Shown one piece after another: positions 13,263-24,324 of a stretch of 64,000 nt of DNA. The DNA is from Puccinellia tenuiflora. Its lineage: Eukaryota; Streptophyta; Magnoliopsida; Poales; Poaceae. Position numbers and translations under genes: made by a program. Location: contig QRDG01001827.1 of assembly GCA_012064385.1 (NCBI GenBank), positions 62,001 through 126,000 of the forward strand, read 5' to 3'. Under the pieces are notes generated by a model, which was not told the DNA's origin, searched no databases, and saw only the letters and a list, made by a program, of their open reading frames with translations. Within the stretch, counting starts at the first letter, position 1. Every line of letters begins with the position of its first letter.

Positions 13263-13274
13263 GTAGCCCCCGAA
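13263..13274 (-). other. Polypurine tract of the Tat element
   Basis: In element sense TTCGGGGGCTAC precedes the 3' LTR start TGATGG. Very similar motifs recur five times upstream at 16122-16527. Confidence 0.7.
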
Positions 13275-13697
13275 TTTATCTTGGGCGCAGCTTGGCGGCT
13301 TCCTCTGACTTGTTAGTTCGACTCCCTGGGTCGACTCCTTCCACTTGAGCCACAGGCTCCAAAGTCGCTTGCTGCTAGCTCCAAGATGAATTCCTGCATA
13401 AAAACATAAGACATAAAAAAGATGAGTCTATCCTCTTTCCTCGTTCAAGTCATCACCCTTGCTCTTGCATATGCTGGCCGGGTTTGTTGTGACTCTTGCG
13501 AACAAGGACTAGATAACTTGACTTTCACTGCCACAGGACTCGCCATTCTGGGACAAGCCGGCTTCTTCCACTTCTGTGACTTTAACTTTTCTCTGCTATG
13601 TCCTTTCTGTCTGTTAACCACTGATCCATTACTAATGAAGCGTTATCCACAGTTTACTGTGGACCTGTACCGTAACTCTCTAGGGTTTTACCCTCTT

Positions 13698-13705
13698 TAT
13701 AAATA
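13698..13705 (+). promoter_or_regulatory. TATA box of the antisense gene in the Tat element
   Basis: TATAAATA lies 106 bases upstream of the ATG at 13811, on the strand opposite to the retrotransposon genes. Spacing suits a short 5' leader of about 75 bases. This suggests the antisense gene is transcribed independently of the LTR promoter. Confidence 0.55.
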
Positions 13706-13810
13706 CCGAAGGGTTAGGTCTTAAACCTCACTTCCCCCCTCCAGCTCAAAATCTCTTCTTTCTCTTCGCGCCCATCTCTTCCCGCGCCCAGAACACACTG
13801 CCCGCACGCC

Positions 13811-16800
13811 ATGGCTCCCAAGCGCGCAAAGACCGCATCCAAGGCCAAGGCATCCTCGTCGAGCAGGACGGTGGACATCGCCGCCGCGGCCGCCGCCGCC
13901 GCAAAATCCTCTTCCAAACGATCGATTTCCGCCGATTGGGGTGGATCTACGGTCACGGCGGAACAATTGAAGACTCATAGGCTCTCAGGTTTGATTCCTT
14001 CCAGCGCTCAAGCTCGGGCCCCAGGGGATGAAACCGTCCCCTCTCCCGCTAAGGGTGAGGTGGTTGTTTTCGTGGAGCATCTCTTCCGCGGATTTTCTCC
14101 CCCCGGTGATCTTTTCTTCCGCCAACTCCTTGAACTCTATGAGCTGCGGATTCATGATCTGGCTCCTAATTCCATTCTCACTCTTTCCAATTTTGTGACC
14201 TTGTGTGAGGATTACCTCCAAATCAAGCCCGATCTCAATCTCTGGCTTGAACTCTTCTACTGCAACCCTCAGCCCGAGACTTCTGGGGGTCCTCTTCTCC
14301 AATGTGGCGCCGTCGCTCTTCAACGACGCCTCAACTCTGTCTTTCCTAAACCGGTCTTTCCCAATCGCATCAAAGACTGGCAAAAAACCTTCTTCTACTG
14401 CAAGGACACCTCCCCTGCAAATGAACCAAAACTTCCCTTGTTCTCTGAGGACCGCCTCCGGGCGACTCCTCTTATGAAAGCTAGGTGCCCAGAGGCCGCC
14501 CGGCCAAGAGTCGAGTCTCTGATCACTCGAATCCGGGCCCTCTTATCTCATAACTTGGAAAATCTGGATCTGGTCCGCTGCTGGACGACTTGGAGAATCC
14601 AGCCTCTGAGTCCTAGGACTCGGCTGATATGTTCATATACTAGATGCGCTGGTGATGACCTCCGAGTTACGGAGCAATTATCCGATGGACCCGAACTTGG
14701 TCGGCTTATCAAAAAGCTGACTGGGAAACCGGTGAAGGACCAAGCCCATTTTGGGCTCCAGCCATTTTGCTCCACCAACCCAGCTCCTGATGTAAGTATC
14801 ATTCTCTACTTTATTTCTACCTTGATCTTACTTGTACTGCTGACTCACTTTTGTTGACTCTGTTGCAGCTCACCGACTCCTTCTGGAAGCCGGCCTCTGG
14901 AGCTGGTACTAAAAACAAAGCTGAAGCTGAGGCTGAGGCTGAAGAAGAGACTCCTGCCACAGATCAAACTACTGTGGCAGAAGACACTGATGATGCTGAT
15001 GAGGAGTCCTCCCAGGGGGCTCCCGTTGAAGATGATGCTGCCGATGAGGAGTCCTCGCCAGAGGCTCCAAAAAATGTTGATGAAGAGGAGTCCTCTCAGG
15101 AGGCTCCCATTGTGGAGGAAATTGACGACGACGAGTCCTCTCCAGAGGCTCCCGTCACTAGACAAGCTGATACTACCTCTGCTGCTGCTCAACCATCACC
15201 ATCTGTGGAGTCCTCAGCTAGGAGTCACTCCTCTTCTTCCCCAGCCTCAAACAATAATGGATCTCGAGAGGCTGTTCCCAAGGTACCACTCTCACGAGTC
15301 CTTGGGTCCTCTCGCTCACCTACTAAGCCTGAGGAACACGTGCAGAGTGTTATCGCCGCCAGGAAGAGGAAGCTGCGCTCCGATGGGCCTGCAGATGCTC
15401 CTGAGCCTCTGCCAGTCTCGCACCAGCGGAAATCAGCTTCTCCTCCCCACAAGGACGACTCTTATCACTCTGGCATGTCAATGCCTTCTTCAGACTCTCA
15501 GGCCTCCTTGGACCTGGAGACCAATGTTGGGTAAGATTCCTTTGTTTCTATACTTGCATTCAAATGACTTCTGCTTTTTCCCTTTTCACTAATTCTGGTG
15601 CTGACTTCTATCTTTGTGTATTTCAGGGCTCGGCCTTGTGCTAAAGTGACCAAGCTCCCAGGCATGGCTGATGTTACCTCTGGGCGTGGACCTGTCCCTC
15701 CTTCGGCCTCTGAAACGACCAGCACGAGGACAGGTCCTTCCATTGCTGCATCAGCTGGCGCAACCACGACTCCTACCATTCCCGAGTCCCCTTCAAGGAC
15801 TCGGGCGGCGACTCCAACAATAGTCCAGCCCAGCTCTGGTGCTGCGACTTCTGATACTGCACCTCAAGTTAATCCGGCTCCTGTGAAGCCAACTCCTGCA
15901 GCCTCTCCATCCATCAAGATCAAGTCATCTACTGATTACAGCCGACTTCGAGTAGCTGATAACATGTCATTTTCTGAAGCTTATGCTGAAGCGGTTGACT
16001 TGAATGATCAATCAGCGAGGTTGAAGGATGAAGAACAAGTGGCTCTTAGGTCTCTCCATATGGTTCATGAAGTAAGCTTTTCTGACTTCCCCTTTTATGC
16101 TTTCTAGCATCCTCCTACTCCAGTAGCCCCCAAGCACCTGTCTGTGGTGACTTGTGACTAGGATAGGTGCTTTGATTTGAAACTAGACTCAATTGCTATA
16201 TAGAAAAAATTTGCACACTGTAGCCCCCAAGCACTGAGTCCTTAGCTCTACTAGGACTCGGGGCTGCTGATTTACGGTCTGTCGGGTCCTTAGACCAAAA
16301 ACTTTTACACGAGTAGCCCCTAAGCGCCGAGTTGTCAGCCTGCGACGACTTGGAGCTATCAATATATGTAGCTTACTGATACTTCATTTGAAAAAATTTC
16401 TGCTCTGCGAGTAGCCCCCAAGCGCCAAGTTGCTAACTTGTGGCGACTTGGAGCTTATGACTTGTCGACTAGGACTCCTGCCTGCTTACTGTTTATGAAA
16501 AAATTGACTCCTGAGTAGCCCCCAAGCACCAAGTTGTTAACTTGTGACGACTTGGAGCTCATGAGTTCTCTATTTGACTTGTGAAGCTCACTTGTGCTTT
16601 ATGACTTGTGATTGCAGTGCATTGTCTCCAAGATGAAGAGAGACATGAAAGAACTTGAGGACCAGGCAGCTGCCAGTGCCAGGTCTGCCATGGCCGAAAA
16701 AGAACACTCCCTTCAGCTTGAGAAGGATCTGAAAGCCTTGGCTGCTCAACTGGAGCAGGTAAAGAAAGAGTCGGCTGATGCAAAAAAGATAGCCCAGAAG

Positions 16801-17243
16801 GCACACAATGACCTAAAGGCTGTGTTCGACACTTGCAAAAAAGGCATTGGTGCCATGTGCCAACACATATTTGGTAAGTTTATGACTTTTGCTTGCTTCC
16901 TTTTTGCACTTTTCTGAATTGCTTTTAGACTGACAATCACTTCTTCTTTTCTGCAGGGGCTGACTCCCCAAAACTTAAACTGCCCACAAGCAAGCAACTA
17001 TCTGAGATGCTTGATTACTGTCATGGGCTACAAGAGGGAGCCCGTGCTGTGGTCAAATATCTGAACCATAAAGGCAAGTGCCCCAAAGAGCCTGAACGTC
17101 TGGTGGACGAGCTGTCCAGGGCACCAGGCTATATGCGGCTGTGGAAACAATCTTCCTTGAGGAGAGCCTCCATCAGGATCTTGGCTTTAGCCCACAGCTA
17201 CTATCCAACTGGTGTATTCTCTTCTTCTGCCGGTCCGAGATAG
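13811..17243 (+). CDS. Spliced antisense gene of a Tat element (putative gypsy type transposon domain)
   Basis: This gene runs against the retrotransposon coding strand. Exons predicted from GT-AG sites and matching phase: 13811-14791, 14869-15530, 15627-16071, 16618-16873, 16957-17243, giving about 876 residues. Exon 1 has a basic Ala-rich start and the conserved domain Pfam calls putative gypsy type transposon (Transposase_28), recognisable by FRGFSPPGDLFFRQLLELYE and the following ILTLSNFVTLCE region, about residues 80-230. Exon 2 is acidic with repeated ESS(P/Q)EAP phrases; exon 3 is Ser/Thr/Pro-rich; exon 4 is a clear coiled coil. The name does not prove transposase activity; the function is unknown. 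A 65 bp duplication introduces the stop at 17241; the frame open beyond it to 17653 continues the same Ser/Pro/Lys-rich tail, so the original protein was probably longer. Confidence 0.8.
16122..16527 (-). repeat. Five spaced copies of a polypurine-tract-like motif
   Basis: The plus-strand motif AGTAGCCCCCAAGC, or a one- to two-base variant, starts at 16122, 16220, 16312, 16410 and 16514, spaced 92-104 bp, with partly conserved flanks such as GACTTGGAGCT. In element sense it reads GCTTGGGGGCTACT, close to the real polypurine tract at 13263-13274. All copies lie in intron 3 of the antisense gene. Confidence 0.85.
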
Positions 17244-17305
17244 TAAACTTTGGCCGCCCATCACAGGACCCAGCTGGTGTATTCTCTTCTTCTGCCGGTC
17301 CGAGT
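17208..17305 (+). repeat. 65 bp direct duplication breaking the antisense gene
   Basis: The string CTGGTGTATTCTCTTCTTCT and the bases after it occur near 17209 and again 65 bp later near 17274. Because 65 is not a multiple of three, the first copy reads into a stop while the second is in frame with the downstream tail. No GT-AG pair removes exactly this unit, so it looks like a real duplication and not an intron. Confidence 0.8.
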
Positions 17306-17690
17306 TCATCGTCACCGGCGGCTCCTGTTCAAAGTGCCGAGCCCACTCTGAAGACTCCTGCTGCGCCCACTCCTTCTAGAGCTGTCTCTGGAGACGCTCA
17401 GAAACAAGCAGAGCTTGCTAAGCACATGAAGAGTCCCAGGGGTACTGGATTTCAAACGAAGAGAGTCGCCACCAAGCCTCCATTGAAGCCGGCTCCTCCT
17501 TCTGCTGCTCAAGCACAAGGCAAATCTCCTGTGAAGAAGGGCTCCTCAACTCCTGCTGTTCAAACAAAGGACAAGTCTCCTGCTAAGAAGGACTCCCCAA
17601 CTCTGGCTAAGGAGTCGACTCCTCTGGAAGACAATCCCTTGAATGACTTTTGATTACTATGTAATGCTGTGTTATTAGTATCTAAACTCT

Positions 17691-17800
17691 GTAATGATGC
17701 ACTACTGGTGCTTTTAAACTATGTAGCTTGTTAGCTATTTTGAGTTGTAATGATGCACTACTGGTGCTTTAAACTATTTAGCTTGTTAGCTATTTTGAAT
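17691..17800 (+). repeat. Tandem duplication, 56 bp period, after the antisense gene
   Basis: Two copies of a unit starting GTAATGATGCACTACTGGTG at 17691 and 17747. They lie in the probable 3' untranslated region of the antisense gene, between it and the end of the integrase gene. Confidence 0.85.
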
Positions 17801-18241
17801 TTGTGCCAATCGGCTTGGTTCTTATAACCCGTCTAGTTTTTCACTGATGAATAAGTAGGCCCTGCATGACTTCTCTTACAGTTTGTGCTGACAGGTTCTT
17901 AACTCATATGTTCCTTAGGATCCATAAGAGAGAGAAACAAGTCATGCCTGTAGATAGATCATATTGTGCAGGATGCATCTGACTTACCAGCGAGAAAGCT
18001 AGGAAAAGTTTGGCTACTGTGCCGGGTCCAAGAGTTTAAGCTTAACTTTTTTCACTGAAAAGCAAGCCCCCAAGAACCTGATGATCAAAGTTTAAAGAAC
18101 AAAGCGCACTCACTGGGTGACTCGACTAAAGGACTCATGTTCACAAAAGCCGGCTTTATTTCATTTGATCATAACAATTCGATTACATCTAGGCATGGCT
18201 CACTGGGCTCTTTGCCTTGCAACTCATAAAACTAGTACAAC

Positions 18242-21200
18242 TTAAGTATAATATGGACGTAACTGAGCTATGTTCCAAGGCCTCTTTGCCTCTGCATAAG
18301 GATCTAGAGTATGAGCCGTATCAGCTCCTTTGCCTACACTTGCCGGCTCTCGCACATCAATTAGATAGTACGATCCATTGTGCAAGTTCTTGCTTATGAC
18401 GAACGGTCCTTCCCATGGTGGAGATAACTTGTGCATCCCTTCCTTATTCTGGACAAGGCGAAGCACTAAGTCTCCTTCCTGGAAAGTCCGAGTCTTGATT
18501 CTACGTGCGTGATATCGCCGTAAGTCCTGCTGATAAACTGCTGATCTCTCAAGGGCTAACTCCCTTGCTTCCTCGAGTGCATCGACCGAGTCCTGGCGTG
18601 CAATCTCATTAGTTGCCTCAACATAATTGGCGACTCTTGGCGAATCATGCAACAAGTCGCTGGGCAAAACTGCTTCTGCACCATACACCATGAAGAAAGG
18701 TGTGAATCCGGTGGATCTGTTAGGAGTCGTCCTGATACTCCAAAGTACTGCTGGTAACTCCTCAACCCAACTCCCAGCGGCTCTTAGCAGGGGAACCCGT
18801 AGTCTAGGTTTAATCCCCTTTAATAACTCCTGATTTGCCCTCTCTGCTTGTCCATTGGACTGTGGGTGTGCCACTGAGGCTAGGTCGAGTCTGATGTTGT
18901 TCTCACCACAAAACTTGGCCATCTCTCCAACTGATAAGTTGGTACCATTGTCTGTAATGATACTGTGAGGATACCCAAAACGTGTTGCTATCTTTTTGAA
19001 GAATCTCACAGCTGATGCACCGTCGACTCTGCTGACGGGTTCCACTTCCACCCACTTGGTGAACTTGTCAACTGCTACTAGCAGATGGGTCTTCTGACAA
19101 GGCGACTTTGAGAAAGGGCCCACCATGTCGAGTCCCCAAACTGCAAATGGCCAAGTGATAGGGGTGGTTCTGAGTTCTTGAGCTGGCACGTGGTCTTGCC
19201 TTGCGTACCTTTGAGATCCATCACAGACTCGAACTATCTTCTCTGCATCCAAATGTGCTGTCAACCAGAAGAACCCGTGTCTGAAAGCTTTTGACACCAA
19301 GGATCTAATGGATGCATGATGACCACAATCACCTGCATGAATCTCTTGCAATATTTGCTTGCCCTCCTCTGGAGACACACATCTCTGGTAGACTCCAGTA
19401 ACGCTTCTTCTGTACAACTCGCCATCAATGACTGTGTAGGACTTGCATCGCCTGATGAGTTGCTTTCGCTTGACTTCATCCTTTGGGAGGTCACCCCGCA
19501 GGAGATATGCTAGGTAGGGCTCTGTCCACGTTGGGATTGCTCGTGTTGCTGCTACCAACACCGACTCTGGGTCTGGAAAGGCTAACTCCTCCTCTGAGGG
19601 TAATTTGACTGAAGGATGATGGAGTTCATCCAAGAACACATTTGGTGGTACTTTCTCTCGACGAGAGCCGAGTCGTGATAACGCATCAGCAGCCTCGTTC
19701 TTGCGCCTGTCGATATGCTCCACTTGATAACCAGAAAAGAACCCGGCTATCTGTTCGACTGCTCTTCTATAAGCTGCCATGTTTGCATCCCTCGAGTCCC
19801 AGGTTCCAGACACTTGCTGAGCTACGAGATCCGAGTCTCCAAAGCACCTGATACGCTTGATGTTCATCTCCTTGGCCAGACGCAGGCCATGTAGCAAAGC
19901 CTCATACTCTGCCATGTTGTTTGTACAATCAAAATGTAACTGAAGGACGTATGCTAACTTATCTCCCTTAGGCGATGTTAACACCACGCCGGCTCCTGAG
20001 CCCTCTAACTGTCTGGACCCGTCAAAGTGCATTGTCCAATACTTGGTGCAGGGGGTATTTGGTGAAGATGTAAAATCTGTCCAATCATTGACAAAGTCAA
20101 CCAAAGCTTGAGATTTGATCGCTGTCCTAGGCTCATATGTGATATGATAAGGACCCAACTCAATTGCCCACTTGGCGACTCGCCCTGTTGCCTCTCTGTT
20201 GCGTATAATATCTGCCAGCGGTGCTGAACTCACCACCTTAATTGGATGTTCTTGGAAATAATGCTTGAGTTTTCTACTTGCAAGAAAAACTCCATAGACC
20301 AACTTCTGCCACTGTGGGTACCTTTGCTTTGACTCTGTGAGGACTTCACTGATGTAGTAGACAGGTCTCTGTACTGGATACTCCTTTCCTTCCTCTGCAC
20401 ATTCCACGACTACTACTGCACTGACAACTCTCTCGTTGGCAGCTACATATAATAGCATGGGCTCCTTATCTGTAGGAGCTGCAAGCACCGGAGCTGTTGA
20501 CAAAGTTTTCTTCAACTCCTCAAAAGCACGGTCGGCTTCTTCATCCCATAGGAATTTATCTGACTTCTTCAAGAGTCGGTAGAGAGGACCCGCCTTCTCC
20601 CCGAGTCTTGAAATAAACCTGCTTAGAGCTGCCACACATCCAGTAAGCTTTTGGACGTCCTTTAAACAAGTCGGCTTCTGCAAGTTATGCATAGCCTTGA
20701 TTTTCTCTGGATTTGCCTCAATGCCTCTCTCTGAAACGATGAAGCCTAGGAGTTTGCCCGCAGGGACTCCAAAAACACACTTGGTCGGGTTGAGCTTCAT
20801 CTTGTACTTGCGTAGGTTCTCAAAGGTTTCTGTCAGGTCTGCTATCAGAGAGTCGGCTTTCTGAGACTTGACAACTACATCATCCACATAAGCATGAATA
20901 TTCCTTCCAATCTGTTTTTTTGAAACAATTCTGGATACATCTCTGATATGTAGCTCCTGCGTTCTTGAGTCCAAAGGGCATTGTTGTGTAGCAAAATGCT
21001 CCAAAGGGCGTAATGAAGGACGTCTTCAGCTCATCCTCTATGTTGAGTCTGATCTGGTGGTACCCTGAATATGCATCCAAGAAACAAAGTAACTCTGACC
21101 CCGCTGTGGAGTCAATGATCTGGTCTATACGAGGTAGTGCGAACGGGTCCTTAGGGCAATGCTTGTTTAGGCCCGTGAAGTCGATGCACATACGCAACTC

Positions 21201-21634
21201 TCCTGTTTTCTTTGGTACTAACACTGGATTGGCCACCCACTCTGGGTGAAAGACCTCCTTGATGAACTCGGCTGCGAGGAGCCGAGCCACCTCTTCTCCT
21301 ATGGCTTTCCTCCTGTCATCATGAAACTTGCGCAGACCCTGCTTAACTGGTCTTGCATTAGGATTAACATGTAAGCTGTGCTCGGCGAGTTCTCTCGGGA
21401 CTCCTGGCATGTCAGATGGCTTCCATGCAAAAACATCCCGATTCTCACGGATGAACTCGACGAGCGCGCTTTCCTATTTATCAGAGAGGTGTGCCCCAAT
21501 AGTGAACTGCTTGGAAGAATCACCAGGGGTAAAGTCGACTTGCTTTGTATCCTGAGCTGACTTAAATTTCATCTTCTCCTCTGTGTCCGGCTTCTTAAGG
21601 ACCGAGTTGTCCTCCGGGTCCACGTTTGCCTTGT
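18242..21634 (-). pseudogene. Tat element reverse transcriptase, RNase H and integrase
   Basis: This is the polymerase part of the polyprotein. RT shows LRMCIDFTGLNKHCPKD, FLDAYSGYHQI, MPFGLKNAGATYQ and the catalytic YVDD near 20880. RNase H follows (aspartates in HFDGSR, the NNMAEYEAL segment, FGDSDL). Integrase has the full D, D and E set, with 35 residues between ITDNGTN and the E of NGQAERANQE, then a basic C-terminal domain ending at the stop at 18242. Two lesions: a TAG at 21474-21476, at a position usually Gln before ESALVEF, and a one-base expansion of a T run at 20915-20921 inside RT. The integrase zinc finger reads CDGS where CDGC is usual, so one zinc ligand is missing. As it stands no full-length product is possible without suppression or correction. 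Confidence 0.9.
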
Positions 21635-22596
21635 AAAAACTTCAGCTCCTCTTGAGCACAAGCTGTCTCAGCCATAGCTGCATCACCTAACTCACACTCC
21701 AATGCCATCTGTCTGCTGCCATTAACTGTAATGACTCCTGCTGGACCTGACATCTTGAGCTTCAAGTAAACATAGCATGGTCTGGCCATAAACTTAAAGT
21801 ATGCTGGTCGACCAAAGAGAGCATGATATGGACTCTTAAGATCCACTACCTCAAAAGGCATAATCTCTGAACGAAAATTCTCCACTGTGCCAAAAGCAAC
21901 CTCAAGATAAATCTTACCAATGGGTTTGGCCGACTTCCCTGGTACTATCCCATGGAACACTGTCTCTGTTGGAATTAGCTGTCTATCTTGCAGCTGCATC
22001 CTCTTGAATGTGTCGTAATATAAGATGTTGATACTACTTCCACCATCCATAAGCACTTTGTTCAATGTATAGCCCCCAACTTGAGGTGCCACCACCAAGG
22101 CTAGCTGCCCTGGGTCGTCGACTCTTGGAGGATGATCTGCCCGACTCCATGTGATGGTTTGCTCTGACCACCTGAGCCACTGTGGGAGGGCCGGCTCTAC
22201 TGCATTAACAGCTCTAACCTTTAACTTCTTGGAACGTTTGGACGTACTTGTTGTGAAGACATGGTAACTGCCACGACTCGGGTTTGGCTGCCGAGTTGTG
22301 ACATAATATTGCCCATTGCCGTCATGAAGCTGCTTCGGGTTCTGCTGGAACCCGCCCTGCTGGTTACCTCCTCCTTGAGGTTGGTTTGGATTATTGTCTG
22401 CTCCTCCGCCGTTATTGCCGGGTCCTCCGGCTCCATTGTTTCCTCTGTACCCGTTATTGTTACCTCTGTTTCCTGGCCCTTGGAACCCGGCACGCTGCAA
22501 ATCTACGCACTGTCCCAAGGTATGACCGCATCTGCCGTTCTTGGCGTGTTTAGGGCATGGAATCCTCAAGACCTCCTCTGTGCTTGGAGTACGGCC
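21635..22596 (-). pseudogene. Tat element zinc knuckle and aspartic protease
   Basis: This region continues in the gag frame after an in-frame TAA. It has a Cys/His-rich knuckle (CPKHAKNGRCGHTLGQC), a Gly/Asn/Gln-rich linker and an aspartic protease with active site LMDGGSSINIL near 22020-22055, the DGG form usual in Tat elements. The downstream segment FEVVDLKSPYHALFGRP is the conserved protease C-terminal part. A one-base excess in the A run at 21635-21639 then shifts the frame before RT. Confidence 0.85.
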
Positions 22597-24300
22597 TTAG
22601 TATCCATTGGAATTATTGTCCTTGCGTCTGACCCCAGTGTTTGTGTTGGCCACTAGGTCAGAGTTGTCTCCATATGGCCGCTTGCCACCACCTTGATTCT
22701 GGTTTTGATTCTGGTTCTGACTCTGACCGTTGCCACCTTGTCCTTTAGTCCCTTCCTCCTGATCCTTTGTTTTGTCTGTGGCAGCGTGCTTATTAGCACC
22801 TGCCATGATCTCACCAATCGTAAGGGGAATACCTTGATTCAGGCTCTCCTTCATACGACCTAGCTTCCAACTTAAGGGATTGTAACTGCAATTTCTCTCC
22901 ATCGCCATTAGCACTGAAACTGGTGGGAGTCCTTGTGAGGAGTTAATGATCTCTGAGACCCGCTTCATCCAGTGCCTTGCTGACTCACCCTTCCTCTGAA
23001 TACACCGCTCCAGGTCCTCGATGGTACTGAGCTTTTTGCATGTGCCCTGGAAGTTCTGAATAAAAGCCGCCTTCAATTGCTCCCAAGAGTTGATTGACCT
23101 AGGAGGCAAGTTGCGCATCCAAACCTTGGCTGCTCCCTCCATCATAAGATACATGAATTTGGCACACAGATTACCTGTGGCATTGCGAATACTCATCGCC
23201 ATCTCGTATGTACCCAACCATGAGGTCGGGTCCATGTTGGGCTCATAGTTTGGAACCTTGCGCGGCTCCTTGAAACTGCTGGGGAAGGACTCGGACCTGA
23301 TGGCATCAGACAGACACTCTGGTCCTGTTAATGCTGGGGAAGCACCAGGAGAAGTCACCTCCTCATGCACCCGGGTTGGCTGAGGCGGGTTGGCTGCACC
23401 CACTAACGCTCTGTCCCTCTCTGCCTCCCGAGCTCTTGCTGCATCTCTTTCTCGTCGTTGCCTTGCTTCATCAACCACTAGCTGAGCTCGTGAAGTAGTT
23501 GGTATGTTTGCACGATTCCTCTCTTGTTCACGACGCCTTGCACTTGTAGAGTTGGCCGGGTTGGACTCACCGTGCCGACTCCTCGTACCTGAGTTAAAGG
23601 GTGTTGAATGTAGTCTACTTGCATCTGGAAAAGTTGGATACAAAGCTTGCTGAGTCAAAGCTGTTTTTAGTAACTCGATAGCCTCACGAGTCTCCTGTCC
23701 TGCTGGTCCCTCTGGTACCACAATATTCTCCAATCTCAGAGTCGCCGCATGAACATTGTCCATAGGATTAGAGTAATGTCCCTCTGGAGTATGAAATCTG
23801 TTAGGCTGAGACCCTAAGCCACCAGATGCTCCTCCTCCGACTCCTCCTTCAGGCGGTGGTCCGTTGGTACGGCTGCCTCCCGGTCCTTCTGGGGGTGGTG
23901 GTGGTGGTGGTGGTGTTGCTCCTGTTCCTCCTCCTGCGGTGCCTCCTGCTGCCGCTGAGCCTCCTAGTCCGGCTCCTCTGCCTGGACCATTAGGTGTGGT
24001 GAATAGATTGGTTGGATTGATGTGGACTCCATCATTCAAGCGACTCCTGGCTCTGCGGTGTTGAATTGAAGTAAGCTCCTCGCGGCGCCTCCGCACGACT
24101 TGAGCTTCATCCTGGACTCGGGCCCGCTCTTCGGCCAGTCTACGGTTTGCTTCTGTGATATCAGCTAGTTGCCTCTCCAACGCAGTACGAGCATTGACTA
24201 ACTCAGCCGCCCTCTCTGCGGCATTATTTGCATTAATTTCCTTCATCAACAGGGTCGGATCAAACTGATTTCCAGTGTTTCCAGACATGTAGACTCCCAC
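22597..24300 (-). CDS. Gag of the Tat element
   Basis: A 567-codon ORF on the minus strand. The N-terminal third is a charged coiled-coil-like region (residues about 20-80), then a Pro/Gly-rich stretch including eight consecutive prolines, then the retrotransposon gag core with AAKVWMRNLPPRSINSWEQ and a QRKGESARHWMKR segment, and a Gln/Asn-rich tail. The ATG most likely used is at 24300 or six codons later. It ends in TAA at 22597, and the same frame stays open straight into the zinc knuckle and protease, so the stop either separates Gag from Pol by readthrough or is a nonsense mutation. Confidence 0.85.
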   Translation of the reverse strand: MGVYMSGNTGNQFDPTLLMKEINANNAAERAAELVNARTALERQLADITEANRRLAEERARVQDEAQVVRRRREELTSIQHRRARSRLNDGVHINPTNLFTTPNGPGRGAGLGGSAAAGGTAGGGTGATPPPPPPPPEGPGGSRTNGPPPEGGVGGGASGGLGSQPNRFHTPEGHYSNPMDNVHAATLRLENIVVPEGPAGQETREAIELLKTALTQQALYPTFPDASRLHSTPFNSGTRSRHGESNPANSTSARRREQERNRANIPTTSRAQLVVDEARQRRERDAARAREAERDRALVGAANPPQPTRVHEEVTSPGASPALTGPECLSDAIRSESFPSSFKEPRKVPNYEPNMDPTSWLGTYEMAMSIRNATGNLCAKFMYLMMEGAAKVWMRNLPPRSINSWEQLKAAFIQNFQGTCKKLSTIEDLERCIQRKGESARHWMKRVSEIINSSQGLPPVSVLMAMERNCSYNPLSWKLGRMKESLNQGIPLTIGEIMAGANKHAATDKTKDQEEGTKGQGGNGQSQNQNQNQNQGGGKRPYGDNSDLVANTNTGVRRKDNNSNGY

Positions 24301-24324
24301 AACACGGGCGCGTATTGGCGACTC

